Below, piece by piece: positions 60,163 to 64,000 of a DNA stretch of 64,000 nucleotides (position 1 is the stretch's first letter; each line of letters starts with the position of its first letter). The stretch comes from Paenibacillus humicola. GTDB taxonomy: Bacteria > Bacillota > Bacilli > Paenibacillales > Paenibacillaceae. The position numbers and the translations under genes were made by a program. Below the pieces are notes generated by a model. It saw nothing but the letters and a program-made list of their open reading frames with translations, was not told the origin of the DNA and searched no databases. The stretch is from assembly GCF_028826105.1 (NCBI RefSeq), contig NZ_JAQGPL010000001.1:4986501-5050500 (forward strand). The letters are read 5' to 3'.

Positions 60163-60198
60163 AAACCGCCGGCGACGAATGCATTCGGCCGGCGGTTT
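60163..60198 (-). terminator. Perfect hairpin between mocA-like and fsr-like genes
   Basis: AAACCGCCGGC and GCCGGCGGTTT are perfect 11-bp arms; on the minus strand the stem ends in GGCGGTTTTC. It lies 159 bases after the mocA-like stop and 20 bases before the fsr-like start, so it is either the terminator of the former or an attenuator in the leader of the latter. Confidence 0.6.
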
Positions 60199-60356
60199 CA
60201 TACGCTTTTTCAATCGTCGGGAAGGTTCATATCGCTGGGATGAATCCCAAACTTAGTTAACCTCAGTGTACCACTTGGCACAGCGGTTGCCTATACGTTT
60301 TTTTGCGCCGGGTTCCGGCTGGGCGAAGAAGAAGCCCGGCCGTTACGCCGTCCCAA

Positions 60357-60977
60357 TCACTTAAGGCCAGCCGCATACAGGCGGGCAGCCCGCAGATCTT
60401 CTGGCGTATCCACGTCCATCAGCTGTTCCGGGACGGAAACCCGGATTACCTTTCCTCTAAAATTCGAATCCTTCAGCAGCCGTCTCGCCCCTTGATCGCC
60501 TTCCAGGCTCCGGACGGCCGCAAACATCGATTTCGTCAGCAGAACGGGAGGCCCGACCACGTCCGCATGCCCGCTGGCCGCGTAATCGATGCCTGGATCC
60601 GCCTGCAGGCTCTCCGCAAGGGCGCGCAGCAGCTCCGCCGTGACGAAGGGCTGATCGGCGAGCATGACGACGGCTGCGTCCGCGCCGGCGGCCTCCGCTC
60701 TGCCGATCCCGCACTTCAGGGACTGCGCCATCCCTTTGTCCGCATCCGCGCAGACCGCGATTTCGGGCGCGAGCGTGCGCTCGTTCGTTACTTCCCGCAG
60801 CCAGTCCAGCCGATCCCCGCTTCGTACGACGAGAACGATGCGTTCGAATCCGGCGGCCATGAAGGTCCTCAGCCCGGCGCCGCCCAGACGGACGCCGGGA
60901 GCCAGCTCGGCGGAAGGCTTGTTCCCGCCGAGCCTCGACCCGGCGCCCGCCGCCAAATAAATGCCCGTAATATTCAT
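60357..60977 (-). CDS. MocA/PucB-like nucleotidyltransferase
   Basis: The 206-residue protein is a MobA-like NTP transferase: IYLAAGAGSRLGGNK, AVVMLADQPFVTAELLRAL, GPPVLLTKSMF, EQLMDVDTPEDL. This group attaches CMP to the molybdenum cofactor for xanthine dehydrogenase-type enzymes (MocA; PucB in B. subtilis purine catabolism). Immediately upstream on the same strand is a decayed purine-type amidohydrolase, which supports a former purine-degradation operon. No xanthine dehydrogenase genes are in view. Confidence 0.85.
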   Translation of the reverse strand: MNITGIYLAAGAGSRLGGNKPSAELAPGVRLGGAGLRTFMAAGFERIVLVVRSGDRLDWLREVTNERTLAPEIAVCADADKGMAQSLKCGIGRAEAAGADAAVVMLADQPFVTAELLRALAESLQADPGIDYAASGHADVVGPPVLLTKSMFAAVRSLEGDQGARRLLKDSNFRGKVIRVSVPEQLMDVDTPEDLRAARLYAAGLK

Positions 60978-60984
60978 CTTTCTT

Positions 60985-61340
60985 CCCTTTCTGAAGCGCG
61001 CCGGGGCCGTGCTTCACCTTTTGGATGTAAGCGGACAGCCGATTCCTGGAACATGTCGAGATTGTTGTTGCAGGGCCCACCGTCTTGGCCGGCCTCATCT
61101 TCACGCCAGGCGCGAACAGATCCGGAATGTCCGCCACGCCCGAAGCCAGCTTCAAATTCGAGCCTGGACAGTGCGTCACCTTGACGCCCCGGCGGCGAAT
61201 AATTTCTTTCTCCTCTTCATTCAACCAGATACTGCGGGCTAAAATCAAATTTGGCCTTGCCATGCTGATATGATCAAGATAGACCACGTTGAATATTTCG
61301 CGGTCGGCTTCGACAAAGGCGATTTCGCCGCGATTTTCCG
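60985..61340 (-). pseudogene. Remnant of an amidohydrolase (guanine/8-oxoguanine deaminase or SsnA type)
   Basis: The minus strand reads ENRGEIAFVEADREIFNVVYLDHI, then MARPNLILARSIWLNEEEKE, VTHCPGSNLKLASGVADIPDLFAPGVKM, all typical of chlorohydrolase-like deaminases. The next motif, DGGPCNNNLDMFQE, is in a different frame, and the sequence returns to the first frame at YIQKVKHGPGAL before ending at the mocA-like start. The usual metal-site histidine in LILAHxxWL is arginine here. The N-terminal half and C-terminus are missing. Clearly non-functional. Confidence 0.8.
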
Positions 61341-61525
61341 AGGCTGCGTCTGCGGCTGAAGTATCTGAAGAGCATGCATTCCCTCGTTGACGAAGCGATT
61401 TTGTCCATTTTCCCGAATATAATGCCGCCTTGCCGCCGCTGATTGACAAAGCGCCCGATTCCGCGCAGGAACTGCTGAAATTAAAGCTTGTGCAGCTGTT
61501 TAAGCAGGCGCTGGCCCATCAATAA
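61341..61525 (+). pseudogene. Unidentified 3' gene fragment, frameshifted
   Basis: The plus strand reads RLRLKYLKSMHSLVDEAILSIFP up to about 61413 and continues in another frame as EYNAALPPLIDKAPDSAQEL and LKLKLVQLFKQALAHQ to a TAA at 61523-61525. The helical, protein-like character and natural end suggest the last 60 or so residues of a lost gene. It abuts the amidohydrolase remnant on the opposite strand. I cannot name the family. Confidence 0.4.
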
Positions 61526-61554
61526 GCCGCCCGCGGCGCGGCTTTCGGCACGGC

Positions 61555-61600
61555 AAAAAACCTCCGGGCTTCCTTACGGGAAGGAAATCCGGAGGTTTTT
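61555..61600. terminator. Bidirectional terminator after gamma-glutamyltransferase gene
   Basis: AACCTCCGG pairs with CCGGAGGTT, with an inner CTTCC/GGAAG pair; an A-run precedes and TTTTT follows, so it works on both strands. It lies 18 bases after the stop of the minus-strand ggt gene. Confidence 0.88.
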
Positions 61601-61617
61601 ATGCATGCGGCCGCTTG

Positions 61618-63204
61618 TTACCAGCCGATGGCGGCCCCGTCGCTGCGCGGATCGGCGCCGCCCTGCAGGAAGCCGTTCTCGTCGGCCTTGATCGCATGGG
61701 CGTGGCCCATGGCGCCGTCCAATGCGCCGACGATGCGCACCAGGTGGCCGGCGGCGGCAAGCGATTCCGCGACGGCCGCGTCGATGCGCGACTCCAGCTT
61801 CAGCTCCGCCGTCGGCTCGCCCCACGTCCGGCCCCACACCCAGCGCGGCTCGCTGACCGCCTGCTGCGGATTCATGCCGAAGTCGACCATGCGCGTGAAA
61901 ATGGCCGTTTGCGTCTGCGGCTGGCCCTCGCCGCCCTGCGTGCCGTACAGCAGGTACGGCTTGCCGCCCTGCAGCGCCATCGCCGGCATCAGCGTATGGA
62001 ACGACCGCTTGCGCGGCTCCAGGCAGTTGGCGCGTTCCGGGTCGAGCGAGAAGAAGGAGCCGCGGTTTTGCAGCAGAATGCCTGTATCGCCCGCCGATAC
62101 GCCGGAGCCGAAATCGAAATAGATGCTCTGGATGAAAGAGACGGCGTTCCCGTCCCGGTCGACGACGGCGGCATAAGCCGTGTCGCTGCCCGCCGGCCGG
62201 GCTTCCTGCTCAACGGTCCTGTCCATCCGGATCTCGGCGGCAAGCGACGCCGCATATTCCTTGCTGAGCAGCCGCGCAAGCGGAATATCCCGAAACGCCG
62301 GGTCGGTGAGGAACTCGTCGCGGTCGCGGAAGCTCAGCTTGAGCGCTTCGACCAGCAGGTGATAATACTCGTACGTTCCGTGTCCGAGGCGGGCAAGGTC
62401 GAAACGCTCCAGCACGTTCAGCGCCATCAGCCCGGAAAAGCCCTGCGAATTCGGCGGCATCTGGCAGACGTCGAGCCCGCGGTACCCGCTTACGAGCGGC
62501 GTCACCCATTCGCCGCGGTGACTTGCGAAATCGTCGGCGTCCAACAGGCCGCCGTTCTGCTCCATGAACCGGACGATCTCCGCGGCGATCACGCCCTTGT
62601 AGAAGGCGTCCCGGCCGCCGCCGGCAAGCTCCCGCAGCGTGCGCGCCAGCTGCGTCTGAACGAACCGCGAGCCGGCCGCGGGCACGCGGCCGCCCGGCAG
62701 AAAGACAGCGGCCGTTTCCGGAGCTGCGGCCAGCACGTCCGCGGCCTGTACCGAATTCGCGTGCTGGTGCGGCGACAACGGAAACCCGTCCGCCGCATAG
62801 CCGATGGCGGGCTCAAGCACCTCCGCAAAGCTCAGACGCCCGTACGTCCGATGCACCGCATCCCATGCATCGACCATGCCCGGGACGGTGAGCGCGGCGC
62901 GGATGCCGCGGATCGGAATCCGATCGCAGTCCGCGAACGCTTCCCGCACCGCCTTTTGTCCCGAGCGGCCGCTTCCGTTGTAGCCCCGGACGCGCTTCTC
63001 GGAAGGCTGGTACGTCAACCAGAAGGAATCGCCGCCGATTCCGGTCATATGCGGATAAACGACGGCCAGGCAGGCGCTGACCGCCACCGCCGCGTCGAAG
63101 GCGTTGCCGCCCCTCTCCAACATGCGGGCACCGGCCGCCGATGCCAAATAATGCGGACTGACGACCATCGTCTCCGTTCCGATCGCCGGTACTTGTTTTA
63201 TCAT
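61618..63204 (-). CDS. ggt: Gamma-glutamyltransferase family protein
   Basis: N-terminal nucleophile hydrolase that transfers or hydrolyses gamma-glutamyl groups. The 528-residue precursor should self-cleave before T342 (SDTAYAAVVDRDGNAVSFIQS). Other marks are GGNAFDAAVAVSACLAVVYPHMTGIGGD, YPHMTGIGGDSFW, MPPNSQGFSGL, and the late region RSFHTLMPAMALQGGKPYLLYGTQGGEGQPQTQ. No signal peptide is seen, so it is probably cytoplasmic, as in many GGT-like proteins of this size. Divergent from an Lrp regulator with two palindromes between them. Confidence 0.92.
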   Translation of the reverse strand: MIKQVPAIGTETMVVSPHYLASAAGARMLERGGNAFDAAVAVSACLAVVYPHMTGIGGDSFWLTYQPSEKRVRGYNGSGRSGQKAVREAFADCDRIPIRGIRAALTVPGMVDAWDAVHRTYGRLSFAEVLEPAIGYAADGFPLSPHQHANSVQAADVLAAAPETAAVFLPGGRVPAAGSRFVQTQLARTLRELAGGGRDAFYKGVIAAEIVRFMEQNGGLLDADDFASHRGEWVTPLVSGYRGLDVCQMPPNSQGFSGLMALNVLERFDLARLGHGTYEYYHLLVEALKLSFRDRDEFLTDPAFRDIPLARLLSKEYAASLAAEIRMDRTVEQEARPAGSDTAYAAVVDRDGNAVSFIQSIYFDFGSGVSAGDTGILLQNRGSFFSLDPERANCLEPRKRSFHTLMPAMALQGGKPYLLYGTQGGEGQPQTQTAIFTRMVDFGMNPQQAVSEPRWVWGRTWGEPTAELKLESRIDAAVAESLAAAGHLVRIVGALDGAMGHAHAIKADENGFLQGGADPRSDGAAIGW

Positions 63205-63266
63205 GGTCCCAAACCCCCCTCCCGCTATATGTCAATCAACATAACATACCGGAGCGCCGCGGTTCA

Positions 63267-63304
63267 ATATCAATTTGATATCTCGCAATGAAATTTGCAA
63301 ATTT
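63267..63304. promoter_or_regulatory. Two palindromes between ggt and lrp-like genes
   Basis: ATATCAA-T-TTGATAT (63267-63281) and AAATTTGCAAATTT (63291-63304) are perfect dyads nine bases apart in the AT-rich divergent spacer. Lrp proteins bind such AT-rich palindromes in series, so these may be operators for the neighbouring regulator. Confidence 0.5.
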
Positions 63305-63390
63305 TTATTGAAATTGCATAGGTATGCCGTTATATTTAAACAGATGGTAATCAAAATTCCCGTTTTAATTACAATTGGGAGGGGAAGTCG

Positions 63391-63873
63391 ATGCAGAACA
63401 AGTCCTTATCCGAATTCCCGAACGTGCACATCGACGAAATCGACCGGAAAATTATCGGCGAGCTGCTTGCGAACGCCCGCATCTCGTATACGGATCTGGC
63501 CAAGGAAATCGGCCTTTCGCGCGTCGCCGTTCAGGCCAGGATCAATACGCTGATCGAGCAGGGCGTCATCGAAAGGTTTACGGCGGTCGTCAATCCCGCG
63601 AAAATGGGGATCACCGTTTCGGCCTTTTTCAACGTCGAAGTCGAGCCGAAATCGCTGCAGCAAATCGCGGACATTTTGGCGGAGGAGCCGGCCGTGACGA
63701 GCCTGTATCATATGACCGGGCCCAGCAAGCTGCACATGCACGGCCTTTTTGCCGACAACCAGGAGATGGAATCGTTTCTGAAGGAAAAGCTGTACCCGCT
63801 GCCGGGCATCACAAGCGTCGACTGCCAGGTACTGATCACGCGGCATAAGAGCCGCATGGGATTGAGGTTATGA
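63391..63873 (+). CDS. Lrp/AsnC family transcription regulator
   Basis: The 160-residue protein has the AsnC helix-turn-helix ([60 protein letters not shown]) and the RAM ligand domain ([44 protein letters not shown]). GGGAGGGG precedes the ATG. It is followed after one base by a chromate transporter gene, a common pairing, and should control that operon and perhaps ggt in response to an amino acid or similar ligand. Confidence 0.92.
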   Translation: MQNKSLSEFPNVHIDEIDRKIIGELLANARISYTDLAKEIGLSRVAVQARINTLIEQGVIERFTAVVNPAKMGITVSAFFNVEVEPKSLQQIADILAEEPAVTSLYHMTGPSKLHMHGLFADNQEMESFLKEKLYPLPGITSVDCQVLITRHKSRMGLRL

Positions 63874-63874
63874 T

Positions 63875-64000
63875 ATGAGTGTATTTGGAAAAGACAACCG
63901 TTACCGGCAGCTGGCCTCGGCCATGGCGCGGACCGGGATTCTGGGCTACGGCGGAGGCCCGTCGGTCATCCCGCTCATCCGCTACGAGGCGGTGACCCGC
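63875..64000 (+). CDS. chrA: Chromate transporter family protein, 5' end only
   Basis: The first 42 codons are present before the window ends. The segment SAMARTGILGYGGGPSVIPLIRYEAVTR is the typical N-terminal motif of the CHR family in Bacillaceae. The start follows the Lrp stop by one base, so the two genes are translationally close and likely one operon. Substrate (chromate or another anion) is not proven. Confidence 0.8.
   Translation, partial: MSVFGKDNRYRQLASAMARTGILGYGGGPSVIPLIRYEAVTR

Overview
The window looks like chromosomal DNA from a GC-rich, low-G+C-phylum soil Firmicute of the Paenibacillaceae (Paenibacillus/Cohnella-like). This rests on three YesM/YesN-type two-component systems next to carbohydrate ABC transporters that carry no ATPase gene, strong AGGAGG-type ribosome binding sites, CcpA-type cre boxes, a Bacillus-type LipM and many AraC, LacI, GntR and DeoR regulators. 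There is no phage, plasmid, CRISPR, rRNA or tRNA signal. This is taxonomy by inference, not by a marker gene.

Layout. 1-1300: gcvH and lipM (glycine cleavage H protein and octanoyltransferase). 1494-4796: three regulators in a row (receiver-less AraC, GntR/FCD, LacI). 5173-6723: bifunctional NAD(P)HX repair enzyme. 6895-13484: cre-controlled sugar ABC importer with its sensor kinase and response regulator. 13649-17068: a large secreted GH27 alpha-galactosidase-like enzyme with repeated carbohydrate-binding modules and two upstream cre boxes. 17570-23287: uxaB-uxaA-uxaC galacturonate operon with terminator, strong promoter, palindromic operator and a divergent ExuR-like LacI regulator. 23417-24946: an AT-rich, decaying island with a 42-bp tandem repeat, a small membrane-protein gene frameshifted in an A8 run, and a twice-frameshifted stalk-domain gene. 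25061-28418: kduI-deoR-kduD-TIM barrel operon. 28580-32635: membrane protein plus TetR with matching operators, a PH-like small protein, and an HxlR/NmrA/DUF2269 module. 32727-35135: structured spacer, a second ~42-bp repeat tract and a GH42 beta-galactosidase. 35417-40880: kinase, regulator, solute-binding lipoprotein and a small secreted peptide. 41056-48764: miscellaneous accessory genes (nitroreductase, DUF6518, PhyH with divergent AraC, lipoprotein cyclophilin, ArsR with a large C-terminal domain, VOC, APH, secreted protein). 48846-55608: a second complete sugar importer with its two-component system and cre box. 55609-61600: nucleoside hydrolase, spermidine-synthase-like protein, MgtC, Fsr-like efflux, MocA/PucB-like protein and remains of a purine-type amidohydrolase. 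61618-64000: gamma-glutamyltransferase, Lrp regulator and the start of a chromate transporter.

How it fits together. The central theme is plant-polysaccharide use. GH27 and GH42 enzymes would trim galactosyl side chains, two MalFG-type importers would bring in oligosaccharides with a shared ATPase encoded elsewhere (MsmX-type, inferred), and two routes, UxaC/UxaB/UxaA from galacturonate and KduI/KduD from unsaturated uronates, both end at 2-keto-3-deoxygluconate. The kinase and aldolase that consume it (KdgK, KdgA) are not here. Cre boxes in front of three of these loci suggest common CcpA control.

I did not find an obviously new defence or RNA-guided system. The more unusual items are a short gene switched off by an A8 tract, two unrelated tandem-repeat tracts with the same ~42-bp period, an in-frame deletion that fuses two modules of the GH27 enzyme, a repressor-like ArsR protein with a 200-residue uncharacterised domain, and several clean palindromes placed on promoters.
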